Source: Ruminococcus sp. (lineage in GTDB: Bacteria; Bacillota; Clostridia; Oscillospirales; Ruminococcaceae). Taken from it: a DNA stretch of 64,000 nucleotides. Under the pieces are notes generated by a model, which saw nothing but the letters and a program-made list of their open reading frames with translations, made no database searches and was not told the DNA's origin. Below are positions 7,597 to 18,800 of the stretch, one piece after another. The stretch's first letter is position 1. Each line of letters starts with the position of its first letter. The stretch lies in contig JAFUYP010000009.1 in the NCBI GenBank assembly GCA_017470535.1, forward strand, positions 1 through 64,000, read 5' to 3'. Position numbers and translations under genes: made by a program.

Positions 7597-8163
7597 ATGT
7601 CAGAGATAGAGGTAAGCGATGAGCTGCTCAATATCGCTGAGGCGATAATATTTGCAAACGGCGACCCGGTAAAGGCGGAGAGCATAGCGCTTGGTGCTGA
7701 TGTGTCGGTAAGTGAAGCTCACGCTGCTGCAAAGAAGCTGCAGCGTATATATGCCGTAAGAAACGGCGCTCTTGAAATACTTACCATAAACGGCGCATAT
7801 CAGCTTGCCGTCAGGAGCGATTACAGCGAGCATATAAGAAAAACTCTCATAGATAAAAAAAGCACGCTGCTTTCAAATGCCGCAATGGAAACGCTTGCGA
7901 TAGCGGCGTATAACCAGCCGGTGACAAAGTCGTTTATAGAAAGCGTCAGGGGCGTTGATTCGTCGGGTGTCGTGAATTCGCTCGTTGAAAAACAGCTTCT
8001 TGAAGAATGCGGCAGGCTTGAGCTTCCGGGCAGACCGATAGCTTATAAGACGACTGATAATTTCCTTCGCTGCTTTAAGCTCTCAAGCCTTGATGATCTG
8101 CCGGTGATAATAGATAATTCGCCGCAGTCGGAGCAGACGGAGGAAGATGCCGATACAGACTGA
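7597..8163 (+). CDS. scpB: Segregation and condensation protein B
   Basis: This 188-residue protein fits ScpB, a tandem winged-helix protein that dimerises and binds ScpA in the SMC complex. The signature is AMETLAIAAYNQPVTKSFIESVRGVDSS followed by LLEECGRLELPGRPIAYKTTDNFLRCF. It starts 1 bp after the scpA stop, so the two are almost certainly translationally linked. The acidic C-terminal tail (SEQTEEDADTD) is common in the family. Nothing in it parallels the membrane extension seen in its ScpA partner. Confidence 0.93.
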   Translation: MSEIEVSDELLNIAEAIIFANGDPVKAESIALGADVSVSEAHAAAKKLQRIYAVRNGALEILTINGAYQLAVRSDYSEHIRKTLIDKKSTLLSNAAMETLAIAAYNQPVTKSFIESVRGVDSSGVVNSLVEKQLLEECGRLELPGRPIAYKTTDNFLRCFKLSSLDDLPVIIDNSPQSEQTEEDADTD

Positions 8164-8198
8164 TGTTAGAATACTATAATAAAAAAGGAGGGCGGTAA

Positions 8199-9137
8199 AT
8201 GACAGCACTGTATATAATACTCGGGATAATAGCATTTATCGTTATCCTTCTGCATTTTTCAGTTACGGTGTTTCTTAAAGTATCAAGCGAGGGCGGTGTC
8301 GATATAAAGGTAAAATATATGTTTTTTACCATATACCCGAGAAAGAAAAAGAAACGTAAGAGAAAGAAAGCACAAGAACATGATGAGCCGGAGGGCGATG
8401 ACGAATTTATCGACGAGGACGATACATATTCCGATGATGAGCTGATACAGCGGCTCGAAGAGCTTGATGATGAGGACCTTGAATTTGAAAGCGACCTCGA
8501 TGAAGAGCTGTCAGATGATGAAAATGATGACAGCGTTCTGCTCATAGATGCAGGCAGTGATGATAATAAGGATAAAAAGCTCACAAAAGCAGAGCGTAAG
8601 GCTGCAAAAAAGCAGGCAAAGGCTCAGAAAAAAGCTGAAAAAGCCAAAGCAAAGCAGGCAAAAGAGGAAGCGTCGGAAAAAGACTCTGATAAACCTGAGC
8701 CAAAGGGCAAGCTCGCACAGATAAAGGAAAAATTCGACTACTATAAACCGCTTATCCCGGTGGGCTGGAAGTATTTTAAAAAGATGATAAAGACGATACG
8801 GTTCTATGACCTTGATATATCGCTTTACAGCGCAAAGAACGACGCATATGAGAGTGCGATGTTCTATGGGAAATTGCAGATAATTGTAAATAACGCACTC
8901 GCACTCATATGCAGAATGTTTACAGTAAAACTCGGTAAGGTCGGCATAAACTGCGGCTTTAATGAGGATAAGCTCGACTACGGTGTATCGACGACCGTAA
9001 AGGTGCGCCCGTCTGCGATGATAGCGATAGGCGTGTGTGTTTTGATAAAATATCTTATGTTCAGGATAAAGGCAAAGCGTAAAAAAGCAACCCCCGAGCC
9101 TGAGCAGATAAATGAAGAAGTAAAAAAATCAGCATGA
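8199..9137 (+). CDS. DUF2953 membrane protein
   Basis: This 312-residue protein has one N-terminal membrane helix (about 3-22, LYIILGIIAFIVILLHFSVTV). A very acidic and then Lys/Ala-rich low-complexity stretch follows (about 65-165). The C-terminal part ends in the characteristic DUF2953 segment GVSTTVKVRPSAMIAIGVCVLIKYLMFR. Members are found beside ytfJ in spore-forming Clostridia and Bacilli, and a sporulation-linked envelope role is usually assumed from context. GGAGGGCGG lies before the ATG. It is 17 bp upstream of ytfJ. Confidence 0.8.
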   Translation: MTALYIILGIIAFIVILLHFSVTVFLKVSSEGGVDIKVKYMFFTIYPRKKKKRKRKKAQEHDEPEGDDEFIDEDDTYSDDELIQRLEELDDEDLEFESDLDEELSDDENDDSVLLIDAGSDDNKDKKLTKAERKAAKKQAKAQKKAEKAKAKQAKEEASEKDSDKPEPKGKLAQIKEKFDYYKPLIPVGWKYFKKMIKTIRFYDLDISLYSAKNDAYESAMFYGKLQIIVNNALALICRMFTVKLGKVGINCGFNEDKLDYGVSTTVKVRPSAMIAIGVCVLIKYLMFRIKAKRKKATPEPEQINEEVKKSA

Positions 9138-9154
9138 TGAAAGGAAGATAAATT

Positions 9155-9535
9155 ATGGCAGAAAACAATCTTGAGAGCTTAGTAAAGGCGTCTATGGACA
9201 AAATACACGAAATGGTGGACGGTCAGACAGTCGTGGGCAAGCCGGTAGTTACTGACGACGGCACTACGATAATCCCCGTTTCAAAGGTGTCATATGGCTT
9301 TGCGTCAGGCGGTTCTGACCTGCCTACAAAAAGCACAAAGGATCAGTTCGGCGGCGGCTCAGGTGCTGGTATAACTATCACACCAGTGGCATTTATAACC
9401 GTCTGCAACGGCGAAGTAAAGCTCTTGCAGCTGTCTATGGAAGCACCTGCTACAAACAGCGCTATCAATATGGTGCCTGATGTGATAGATAAGATAACCA
9501 GCTTTATCGACAAGAAAAAGGGCGGCGCTGACTGA
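9155..9535 (+). CDS. ytfJ: GerW/YtfJ family sporulation protein
   Basis: The 126-residue protein matches the YtfJ/GerW family through KVSYGFASGGSD, the glycine-rich FGGGSGAGITITPVAFI stretch, and a C-terminal MVPDVIDKITSF helix. In Bacillus YtfJ is a forespore protein needed for germination of some spores. Many Clostridia keep it even when sporulation is not observed. The conserved neighbourhood DUF2953-ytfJ-S11 carboxypeptidase is present here. An AAGGAAG site precedes ATG 9155. Confidence 0.88.
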   Translation: MAENNLESLVKASMDKIHEMVDGQTVVGKPVVTDDGTTIIPVSKVSYGFASGGSDLPTKSTKDQFGGGSGAGITITPVAFITVCNGEVKLLQLSMEAPATNSAINMVPDVIDKITSFIDKKKGGAD

Positions 9536-9677
9536 TAAGCATTTTCCTGCATCCAGTTGGAAAAAATTGGCGGAAATTTTTGAAAGATCTTCCGTTTAAG
9601 CCTTTGTTTTCTTTGGTTAAAAATACGTTTTCGGCACATTCTAAATCATGAAGATCAAGGAAAGGAATGTGCTGAAA

Positions 9678-10820
9678 ATGAAAAAGATGATATGTCTGAT
9701 ACTTTCGGCAGTCATGCTTTTGTCGGGCGTGACCGTTATGGATATGAAGGTGTCGGCAAAGGAACTGACAGTATCAGCAAAAAGTGCCATAGTAATAGAT
9801 AAGCTCACAGGCAAGGTGCTGTATGAGCATAACGCCTATGAGAAGCTGCCTATGGCAAGCACTACTAAAATAATGTCCGCCCTTCTCACAGCCGAGAGCG
9901 GCGGTATCGACAAACGCTTCACGGTGGATAAGGACGCAATAAAGGTCGAGGGCTCTTCAATTGGTCTTGTCCCGGGCGATAAGGTCACAAAGCGCATACT
10001 TATTTATGGTATGCTCCTGCCGAGCGGTAATGATGCTGCCAATGCAGCTGCCGTGTCCGTTTCGGGAAGTGTACAGAAATTTGTACAGCTAATGAATGAT
10101 AAGGCAAAAGCCCTCGGTCTTTCAGATACGCATTTTGTGACTCCGTCCGGGCTTGATGATGATACGGACGAGCATTATTCAACGAGCTATGATATGGCAA
10201 GGCTTGCTTCTTTTGCACTTGATAATGGTATTTTCCGTGAGATATGCGGCGTGTCATCTGCCAAGCTCTCCTTCGGCGACCCGCCATATGACAGGTGGCT
10301 TGTAAATACCAATAAGCTGCTCTCATCTCTTGACGGGGTGATAGGTGTCAAGACAGGCTTTACCGATAAGGCAGGCAGATGCCTTGTTTCTGCCTGCGAG
10401 AGAAACGGTACAACGCTGATATGCGTCACACTGAATGACAGAAACGACTGGGCAGACCATAAGGCTATGTATGAGCATTGCTTTGAAAAATGCTCTGAAA
10501 CTAAACTTGAATATAAAAACGACATCACCGTACCTGTGGTAGGCGGCGTTAGCGACTATGCCGGCTGTTACAGCCCGGAGGTGAGAATATCCCTCCCGGT
10601 CGGCGAGAAAAGCAAGGTAACAGCAGAGCTTTGTATCAAACCATTTGTTTATGCACCTGTTTTGCAAAAGGAAAAGACAGGCGAGGTGCGATACTATTAT
10701 AAGGGTAAGCAGATAGCCTCGTCGCCGGTGTTTACAAAGCTCAGTACGGCAGCAAGGCTGAGCGGCGATAACAGTGTGCTTAAAAGCATATTTGACAGGA
10801 TAAAAAGATTATTGACATAA
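9678..10820 (+). CDS. D-alanyl-D-alanine carboxypeptidase (S11, DacF-like)
   Basis: A serine DD-carboxypeptidase that trims pentapeptide stems of peptidoglycan outside the membrane. ATG 9678 is preferred to 9648 because it starts directly with a signal peptide (MKKMICLILSAVMLLSG) and has AAGGAA upstream. The S11 active-site set is complete: STTK in ASTTKIMSALLTAESG, SGN in LLPSGNDAANAAA, and KTG in VIGVKTGFTDKAGRC. A beta-rich C-terminal domain follows (PBP5 type), and the C-terminal segment FDRIKRLLT is amphipathic, suiting membrane association. The spore-lineage neighbours suggest the DacF or DacB branch. It is 13 bp upstream of the RluB-type gene. Confidence 0.9.
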   Translation: MKKMICLILSAVMLLSGVTVMDMKVSAKELTVSAKSAIVIDKLTGKVLYEHNAYEKLPMASTTKIMSALLTAESGGIDKRFTVDKDAIKVEGSSIGLVPGDKVTKRILIYGMLLPSGNDAANAAAVSVSGSVQKFVQLMNDKAKALGLSDTHFVTPSGLDDDTDEHYSTSYDMARLASFALDNGIFREICGVSSAKLSFGDPPYDRWLVNTNKLLSSLDGVIGVKTGFTDKAGRCLVSACERNGTTLICVTLNDRNDWADHKAMYEHCFEKCSETKLEYKNDITVPVVGGVSDYAGCYSPEVRISLPVGEKSKVTAELCIKPFVYAPVLQKEKTGEVRYYYKGKQIASSPVFTKLSTAARLSGDNSVLKSIFDRIKRLLT

Positions 10821-10833
10821 AGGACTGAAAAAA

Positions 10834-11574
10834 ATGGAACCTATCAGACTGCAAAAGATCATAGCAGAAGCAGGCATATGCTCACGCCGTAAGGCAGAGG
10901 AGCTTATAACGTCGGGCAAGGTAAAGGTGAACGGTCACCCGGTAAAGCTCGGTGATAAGGCTGACCCTAACAAGGATATAATAACCGTTGACGGAGAGCG
11001 TGTGTATGTCAGCCGTAAAAAGAGCTACCGTTATATTATGCTCAATAAGCCCCGTGGTTATGTAACGAGCATGAGCGATGAGCTTGACAGACGAGTTGTG
11101 ACCGATCTTTTGGAGGGCGTAAACGAAAGAGTTTACCCGATAGGCAGACTGGACAGGAATTCCGAGGGGCTTTTGCTTTTTACAAATGACGGAAAATTTG
11201 CAAACGAAGTCATGCACCCCTCACGCAAGATCTCAAAGACCTACCGTGTCACTGTAAGACCCGATATTAACGATGAACAGCTCGTGGAGCTTTCAGAGGG
11301 CGTTGAGATAGACGGTAAAATTACAGCACCTGCAACAGTGATAGTGCTTGATAAAGAGCCGGGCAGGGTAGTGCTTCAAATGACTATCCATGAAGGGCGC
11401 AACAGACAGATAAGAAAAATGTGTGAGGCTGTGGGCTTGGAAGTCGCAAGACTTAAAAGAACATCAGTAGGACCCGTAAAGCTCGGAATGCTCAAGCCCT
11501 CCGAATGGCGTGATCTTACCCCCGATGAACTAAGAGCGATAAGGACAGCCATAACTAAAAAAAGCGGAAAATAA
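10834..11574 (+). CDS. rluB: 23S rRNA pseudouridine synthase, RluB/RsuA family
   Basis: The N-terminal S4 RNA-binding domain (about 1-60: MEPIRLQKIIAEAGICSRRKAEELI) is followed by the RsuA/RluB/E/F catalytic domain. That domain has LNKPRGYVTS, the active-site segment YPIGRLDRNSEGLLLFTNDG with the catalytic Asp, and MTIHEGRNRQIRKMCEAVG. At 246 residues it is typical. In Firmicutes this protein modifies the 23S rRNA peptidyl-transferase region. The gene often neighbours scpA-scpB and DacF-type genes, as here. It is followed by a terminator. Confidence 0.92.
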   Translation: MEPIRLQKIIAEAGICSRRKAEELITSGKVKVNGHPVKLGDKADPNKDIITVDGERVYVSRKKSYRYIMLNKPRGYVTSMSDELDRRVVTDLLEGVNERVYPIGRLDRNSEGLLLFTNDGKFANEVMHPSRKISKTYRVTVRPDINDEQLVELSEGVEIDGKITAPATVIVLDKEPGRVVLQMTIHEGRNRQIRKMCEAVGLEVARLKRTSVGPVKLGMLKPSEWRDLTPDELRAIRTAITKKSGK

Positions 11575-11578
11575 GAAC

Positions 11579-11608
11579 AAGCGGTAAAGGTGAAAGCCTT
11601 TGCCGCTT
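11579..11608 (+). terminator. Hairpin after rluB
   Basis: AAGCGGTAAAGG (11579-11590) pairs with CCTTTGCCGCTT (11597-11608), a 12-bp stem with a short loop, followed only by a short T stretch. Confidence 0.65.
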
Positions 11609-11669
11609 TAAGTATGCTGTGTGATCCTGCCAAAATGCTCGTAAGTGTCATCATGCGCATTTTTTCGCC

Positions 11670-11698
11670 TTGACAAAGAGATAATGATGTGTTATAAT
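11670..11698 (+). promoter_or_regulatory. Consensus sigma-A promoter of smpB
   Basis: Perfect TTGACA (11670-11675), 17 bp, perfect TATAAT (11693-11698), 25 bp before the smpB start. It could also serve the downstream tmRNA. Confidence 0.85.
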
Positions 11699-11723
11699 AG
11701 GAAAACACGGGAGAGGTAGAGAT

Positions 11724-12194
11724 ATGGCAATAGATAAAAAAGGAACAAAACAGATAGCTGATAATAAGGCGGCAAGGCATGATTATTTTGTGCTCGAGCA
11801 GATAGAATGCGGTATAGAGCTTGTCGGTACCGAGGTAAAGAGCATAAGAGCCGGCAGGGTAAATCTCAAAGATGCCTGGTGCAGTGTCGATAACGGCGAG
11901 ATGTGGGTCAAGGGTATGCACATTTCCCCGTATGAGCAGGGTAATATATTCAATCGTGACCCTATGAGGGTAAGAAAGCTGCTGCTTCATAAAAAAGAGA
12001 TAATGCGCCTGTTTGGCAAGGTCAAGCAGGAGGGGCTGACACTCATTCCTATGGCACTTTACTTCAAGGGCAGCCGTGTCAAGGTAGCGCTCGGGCTTTG
12101 TAAGGGTAAGAATTTGCACGATAAGCGCCAGGATATGGCAAATAAAGCCGCCGCCAGAGAGATAGACAGAGCAATGAAGGAGAGAAACAGGTAA
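11724..12194 (+). CDS. smpB: SsrA-binding protein SmpB
   Basis: SmpB binds tmRNA and carries it to stalled ribosomes for trans-translation. The 156-residue protein shows the family features: [40 protein letters not shown], the [13 protein letters not shown] loop, and a C-terminal basic helix ([24 protein letters not shown]) that enters the mRNA channel. Its start has GGGAGAGG upstream. It lies directly upstream of its RNA partner ssrA, only 23 bp away, a common but not universal arrangement. Confidence 0.96.
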   Translation: MAIDKKGTKQIADNKAARHDYFVLEQIECGIELVGTEVKSIRAGRVNLKDAWCSVDNGEMWVKGMHISPYEQGNIFNRDPMRVRKLLLHKKEIMRLFGKVKQEGLTLIPMALYFKGSRVKVALGLCKGKNLHDKRQDMANKAAAREIDRAMKERNR

Positions 12195-12217
12195 ACACAG
12201 TAAAAAACTACCCATAC

Positions 12218-12577
12218 GGGGCTGCAATGGTTTCGACGGGGGTGGTGAAGTGTGATAAGCGGGTAGAGGATCGCACACTCTTTAAACGGCGAACGTTTTT
12301 AAAATTAAACGACAAAGATAATTTTGAATTAGCTGCTGCTTAAGTCAGCGCTCGTCGTACCTTTGAGGACCACGGCTTAGGTCACGGCGTCGATCAGTGG
12401 TGAACGTGCATAGGGCAAGCCTGTGACCTGTGTATGTATTTCAGGCTACCAAAGAATACTGCGTGTCTGCTTGCAGTATCTGAGGGAATAGGCGAAAGCC
12501 GAGATAACAGACTACACCCGTAGAAATTCGCAGGGATCTGCTTTCGGACACGAGTTCGATTCTCGTCAGCTCCACCA
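12218..12577 (+). ncRNA. ssrA: Transfer-messenger RNA (tmRNA)
   Basis: The 5' end GGGGCTGCAATGGTTTCGAC and the 3' end with TTCGATTCTCGTCAGCTCCACCA form the tRNA-like acceptor (GGGGCTG with CAGCTCC) with an encoded CCA at 12575-12577. The tag reading frame ends ...NDKDNFELAAA then TAA (12308-12343), a normal C-terminal degron ending in alanines. The exact resume codon upstream of this stretch was not settled. The length of about 360 nt is typical. The gene lies directly downstream of smpB. Confidence 0.96.
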
Positions 12578-12585
12578 TACATCAA

Positions 12586-12617
12586 AAGACCGCCTATTTT
12601 AGACGGTCTTATTTTTA
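12586..12617 (+). terminator. Terminator after tmRNA
   Basis: AAGACCG (12586-12592) pairs with CGGTCTT (12604-12610), followed by ATTTTTAT. Confidence 0.75.
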
Positions 12618-12618
12618 T

Positions 12619-12638
12619 ATCCACGAAAAATCCACGAA
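12619..12638. repeat. Two 9-bp direct repeats at 11-bp spacing behind tmRNA
   Basis: ATCCACGAA occurs at 12619-12627 and 12630-12638, offset by 11 bp. The 3' end of tmRNA is a well-known integration target, and such repeats resemble integrase arm sites left by an element. The geometry matches the three repeats beside rpsI. Confidence 0.4.
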
Positions 12639-12645
12639 TAATGTA

Positions 12646-12783
12646 TCAAATTGTATCTTTACCTCCTCCGCTGCCCTGACGTGCGGTAACAATGTCCGCC
12701 GCCTTGAGCTGTGAAAGAACATTCCGGACGAGCAGATACCCGGTATATTCTTTTGTATCATCGGTAAAAGATAAGCATATTCT
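12646..12783 (-). pseudogene. Short ORF fragment, possible remnant of a mobile element gene
   Basis: On the minus strand an open stretch of about 45 codons ends at a stop at 12646-12648. It reads coding-like sequence including EYTGYLLVRNVLSQLKAADI and TARQGSGGG. The upstream side is closed by an in-frame stop, and no start codon with a ribosome site is visible. The GSGGG ending is loosely reminiscent of winged-helix regulators, but I cannot assign a family. Its place behind the tmRNA integration site suggests a decayed element. The rest of the gap between tmRNA and the NRPS promoter holds no other gene I can see. Confidence 0.35.
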
Positions 12784-12797
12784 TCATGAGCTTTTTG

Positions 12798-12826
12798 TTG
12801 ACATTTTACAGAATTTGTTGTATAAT
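12798..12826 (+). promoter_or_regulatory. Consensus sigma-A promoter of the NRPS operon
   Basis: Perfect TTGACA (12798-12803), 17-bp spacer, perfect TATAAT (12821-12826), about 55 bp before the NRPS start codon. Confidence 0.85.
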
Positions 12827-12881
12827 TAAAGATGTATCTGTAATATTACTCACATAATAAGAATCAGAAAGGATAAACGCT

Positions 12882-15800
12882 ATGTATAAGAGCTTACTTA
12901 AAAAGATCAACGAGAACGTAATAGCTTTCCCCGATCATGTTGTTATTATAGATGAGGGGGATAATAATTACTATGATTTTAAGACACTTGACAGCTATGC
13001 ACGACTTATCGCCGGCAAGCTCGTAAGACTGGGCGTAGGCAGAAGAGATTTCGTAACGATAGAGCTGCCGAGGAATAAGGAATATGTCGCTGCGATGTAC
13101 GCCGTGTGGATAGTGGGCGCTGCATTTGCACCGCTGTCTGACGCCTATCCGCCCGAAAGACTTGAATATATCAGAAACGACTGTAACGCAAAGGCGGTCA
13201 TAAACGAAAAATTCCTGCGTGGTATCAGCGCAGAAACTCCCTTTGAGGGTATAACCGAGCCCGACCCGACAGACCCGTCACTGCTTATCTATACATCAGG
13301 CTCGACAGGTAAGCCAAAGGGCGTTTTGCATTCTCACGCATCTATCAGTGATTCAGTCGTCCGCTACTGTGATTTTATCCCAATGCCGGAGGGGCTGTGC
13401 TCGGCGGCAGGTGCGCCGTTTACATTCGTAGCATCTGTTCAGGGCGTTTTTACACCTCTCTATGCTAAGACTACAATTTACCTTATGCCCTATAAGGCTA
13501 TGCGTGACCCTGTGCTGCTTTCAGATTTTGTCTATGAGCATAAGATAAACCGTGTGTTCATAAGCCCTAAGATGCTGCGTGTTTTCAAGCAGAAGGGCAA
13601 TTACCTCCAGACTGTATTCACAGGCAGTGAGCGTGTGAGCGGTATCTATACAGACGAGTTTGATGTTCTTGTAATGTACGGTCAGACCGAATCTGCCGGT
13701 GCAGTGCTCAGCTTCAAGCTCGATAAGAAATACGATAACACCCCGATAGGTAAGCCTTTCGGTGATGTAAAGACCCACATTCTCGACGATTACTCAAACG
13801 AAGCCGACGAGGGTGAGCTTTGCATTGCCGGAGTTTTCATGGACGGCTATCTGAACCTCCCCGAGCAGACTGCAAAAACGCTCACCGATAACCCCTTCAA
13901 GGAGCAGGACGGCTTTGATAAGCTGCTGCATACCGGCGATATAGTCAGAAAAGACGAAAACGGCAATATAGTTTTCTTAAACCGTAAGGACTGGATGGTA
14001 AAGATCAACGGTCAGCGTGTCGAGCCGGGCGAGATAGAAGCTATCATCAAGAATACCGAAGGCATTGCAGACGCTGCTATAAAGGATCATAAAAACCAGT
14101 ACGGTCAGGTGTACCTTGCAGCGTACTATGTTGAAAAGCAGCCGACAGATGCGCAAGATTTAAGAAAGGCGATAGCCGAGAAGCTGCCGCCGTATATGAT
14201 ACCTGCGTTCTTTATCAGACTTGATAAGCTGCCGATAAATGCAAACGGCAAGCTCGACAGAAACGCACTCCCTGTACCGGAGGCAGGCTCGTTCAAGGCT
14301 GAGTACGCAGCTCCCGAAACTGATGTTCAGAAGACTTTGTGTGCAGCCTTTGAAAAGGTGCTGGGTATAGAGAATGTCGGTATAGATGATGATTTCTTTG
14401 CAATGGGCGGCGACTCTATCAAGTGCGCTATGGTATCTGCTGAGTGCGGTATCGTAAAAGTGACCACTGCCGATATATTTGCAGGCAAGACCCCGAGAAT
14501 GATAGAGCGTCTGCTTATCACCAAGGCGCAGAAAAAGGATATAGAAAGAAAAGAGCGAAGAGTAAAAGTATACCCCCTCACTCCGTCAGAGCGTGGAATG
14601 TATTTAGAGCAGAAGCTCGATGAAAACTCGGTGGTATATAACCTGAGTATCGCCGCAGTTATAAAGGGCAGCGATGTCGATACAGTTAAAAAAGCACTTG
14701 AAGCTGTGTTCAAAAAGCATGAGGCATTCCACTCCACCTACGGCGAGCAGGAGGGTCTGCCGGTGCGTATAGTGCTCGATAAGCTCCCCGAGATAGAGAT
14801 AAAGAGCGCTGAAAGCCGTGAAGAAGTAATATCCATAATAGATAACTACTCCACACCGTTTGATCTGGGTGTCGGAATACCTGTGCGCCCGACGTTGTAT
14901 ACAGTTTCAGACGGCAGTATAATACTTCACCTTGCTGTTCACCATATCGCATTTGACGGCAGCTCTGCAAGGATATTCGTAAGCGAGCTTATAGACGGTC
15001 TTAACGGTATTGATATCCAGTCAGATGAGATCGACCTGTCAGATATATATGATCTTGATAATGGTGAAAAATACGAAAGCGGCATGGCATACTATAAAAA
15101 GATGTTTTCAGACGGCGTGCCTGTAAACGAGATGCCTGTAAAGGGCAAGCGCCCGAAGGTGCACCCTTTGTCTGACAGACAGATAAACTTTGAACTGACA
15201 AATGATGACCTGAAAAGCATCGACGACACCGCAAGACTTTACAGCGTGACTGAGTTCGAGCTGCTCTTCTCGGCAGTTGCGGCAGTGCTTGGAAAGTACA
15301 CCGCATCAGAGGACGTTGTCCTCGGTGTGCCTGCAAATATGCGCCCCAGCGGTGCTGAAGATGTTATCGGTATGTTTGTAAATACCGCCCCCGTAAGGAT
15401 AAAGCCTGTCAGGGGAATGGAGATAGCAGATTACCTTTCATCGGTAAGTGACGCTGTCAGAAATGTCACCTATGGCGCATACCTGCCGTTTGAGGATGTG
15501 GTAGCTGAATTTGTTGACCGCCGTGACGAGAGCCGCAATCCTATGTTCGATGTCAGTGTCAACTATATGTGGAATCCCCCTGCCTATGACGAGAACGGTC
15601 TTAGCGTTGAGATGTATTCACCCCTCCAGAAAATGGGGCGTGATATAGGCTTTGTTTTCAGAAAGGGCGCAAACGGGCTTCATTGTATGGTACAGTATTC
15701 GTCCGGGCTTTTTGAGGACGAGGTGATAGAGAACTTCATCTCTCAGGTAAGATATACTCTCTCGCTCCTTGAGAATGCAGCATCAAAAACAGTAAGAGAT

Positions 15801-18800
15801 GTACTTGCACTTCCCGGGGACCAGCTGCAAAGACTTGAAAAAATGTCTGTCACCGACAAAGCAGAAGTTAAGATACCTCTGCTGCATAAGCTGTTTGAAA
15901 AAGCTGTCGGTGAGGCTCCGGATAAGACAGCCCTCATCGCTGCTGACAAAACTCTTACCTACCGTGAGCTTGATGAGAGCGCAAATATTGTTGCCAATAA
16001 CCTTATCGGTAAGGGGATAGGTGTCGGCGACAGCGTAGTAATAATGCTGCCGAGAAACAGTACATATTTCAGCTGCCTGTTCGGTGTAAATAAAGCAGGT
16101 GCGGCGTTTATCCCGTGCGACCCTCAGTATCCGGCAGACCGGATCTCTGCTATCATCGAGGATAGCGATGCATCTATGATGATAACCACTGCCGATAAGC
16201 TCTCAGAGCATAAGGACGTAAACGCAGTAGATGTAGAGGATATCATCAAAGGCAGTGATACCTCCGCCCCCGATGTGCAGATGACAGGCGATGAGCTTAG
16301 CTATATGATATATACATCAGGCTCGACCGGCAAGCCCAAGGGCGTAATGCTGCGACATAAGGGTATCTGTAACTACCTTTTGCCGCATCCTGCAAATATC
16401 CATATGCACTGCCTTAAAAACAATATAGAAAACTACCTGTCTGTCACGACAGTGTCATTTGATATGTCCTTTAAGGAGCATACAGCGGCGCTTTGTAACG
16501 GCAAGACGCTCATCTTCGCCGCAGAGGATCAGATGAACGACCCCAGAGCGCTCGCAGAGCTTATGCACAAGTACGATGTTGACTGTATAAATGCCACTCC
16601 GTCAAGACTCCAGCAGTATATGCAGTATGAGCCGTTCAGAGAGGGGCTTTCAAAGTGTAAGCTCGTCATGTCCGGCGGTGAGGGCTATCCTATGTCGCTT
16701 CGTGACGATATAAGAAAATGCTCGCCCGATATAAGGATATTCAACACCTACGGTCCTACCGAGATAACAGTTTCCTGTAATGCGTGCGACCTGACAAAGG
16801 CTCAGCTCGTCACAGTCGGTAAGCCGCTGCTCGGCTATAAGGAATATATCGTCGATAAATTCGGCGACCTTGCACCCTATGGAGTGGTAGGGGAGCTTTA
16901 TGTCGGCGGTATAGGTGTCGCAAAGGGCTATAAGAACCTGCCCGAAAAGACAGCGGCAGCATTCGTTGAGTTTAATGGCGAAAGAATGTACCGCACAGGT
17001 GACTATTCAAAATTTGATAATGAGGGCAATGTATTTATCCTCGGCAGACTTGACGATCAGGTCAAGCTCAGGGGCTTGCGTATAGAGCTTGGCGAGATAC
17101 AGGGGCTTATCATGGCGCAGCCGCATATCAAAAAGGCAGCAGTCGTTATAAGAAAAATAGGCGCTCAGGATAACCTCTGTGCATACTTTACAGCAGATGC
17201 CGAGATAGATGTGACTGCACTGCGTGATGAGCTCAAAAAGAGCCTGACGCATTATATGGTGCCTACGGCTTACCTGCAAATGAACGATATGCCGGTCACA
17301 GCCAACGGCAAGACAGACATCAAGCGCCTGCCCGAGCCTGTTGTGCTTTCGCAGGACGAATACTGTCCGCCTGCAAACGACACCGAGAAATTCTTCTGTG
17401 AGGTCTTTGGAAAGATCCTTGACCTTGACCGTGTAAGTGCGACCGATGATTTCTTTGAGATAGGCGGAACATCGCTCATCGTTACATCAGTAGTGCTTGC
17501 GGCATCGGAAAAGGGCTTTGAGATAACCTACGGCGATGTGTTCAAGCATACTACTCCGAGAGCGCTCGCAGAGCTTTTCAAGGACGGCGAGGTAAACGAT
17601 ACAGCTAAGCTGTTTGACTTTGATGATTATGACTATACCAAGATAAACAAGCTGCTTGAAGGCAATACGGTAGAAGCGTTCTTAAATGGTGAGCAGCGTG
17701 AGCTTGGCAATGTTATGATAACCGGTGCAGTCGGCTATATGGGCGCACACCTGCTTGCACAGTTCCTTATGACCGAAAAGGGCAAGGCTTACTGTATGAT
17801 AAGAAAGGGTAAATTCGATACCTCCAAGGAACGCCTTGAAAGTATGATGTTCTACTACTTCGGTTCTGACCTTGAGGACGATGTTCGTGAGAGGGTAGAG
17901 GTATTTGACGGCGATGTCACTAATTATGAGAGCTTTGAGCAGTTTGAAAAGCTCCCGATAGATACGGTGTTCAACTGTGCTGCGAATGTCAAGCACTTCT
18001 CAAACGGCACGGATATAGAGGATATAAACGTAGGCGGCGTTGTAAACTGTATAAAACTTTGTAAAAAGATTGGCGCAAGACTTATACATTTCTCGACTAT
18101 ATCTGTTTCCGGTACGACCGACGATGTGAGCAGGCTTTCAAAGACTACGCTCGATGAACAGTCGCTCTACTACGGTCAGACGCTTGATAATAAGTATACC
18201 TCATCAAAGCTCATGGGCGAGAGAATGGCTCTTGAAGCTGCCGCAGAGGGGCTTGACGCTAAGGTCATCAGAGTCGGTACACTTGCCGCAAGAGAATCAG
18301 ACGGCGAGTTCCAGATAAACTTCCTGACCAATAACTTTATGGGCAGACTGCGCTCCTATGTGCTGCTCGGGTGCTTCCCATACGGCATGATAGAGAATCA
18401 GGTCTGCATGGGTCCTATCGACCGATCCTGCGACGCATTTTTAAGACTTGCAAAAACGCCTCAGGCCTGCTGCGTTTTCAATGCGGTAAATAACCACACT
18501 CTGCCGCTTGGCGACATCATCAGACAGATGAACGAAAACGGCATGAACGTCAAGTTCGTTGAGGGCGATGTGTTTGCAGCAGCACTTAATGAAGCACAGC
18601 AGGACCCTGATAAGGCAGCTATACTTTCCAGTATGACGGCGTATATGAACACCGCCCACGGCAAGAAGATAACAGCGCTGCCCTGTTCAGCGCACTTCAC
18701 TACGCAGATACTTGCAAGGCTCGGCTTCTTCTGGAACCAGAGCAACGAAAAGTATGTAAACGACTTTATAAACGTCCTGCGTGGCTTCAGGTTCTTCAAT

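Noticed and set aside
8360..8700. Acidic and Lys/Ala-rich stretch as a frameshift or misassembly in the DUF2953 gene.
   Set aside because: The frame is open on both sides, and the C-terminal DUF2953 segment follows in frame; low complexity is common in this family.
12640..12790. A functional small gene on the minus strand behind tmRNA.
   Set aside because: No start codon with a ribosome site is visible and an in-frame stop lies at the upstream side, so only a remnant can be supported.
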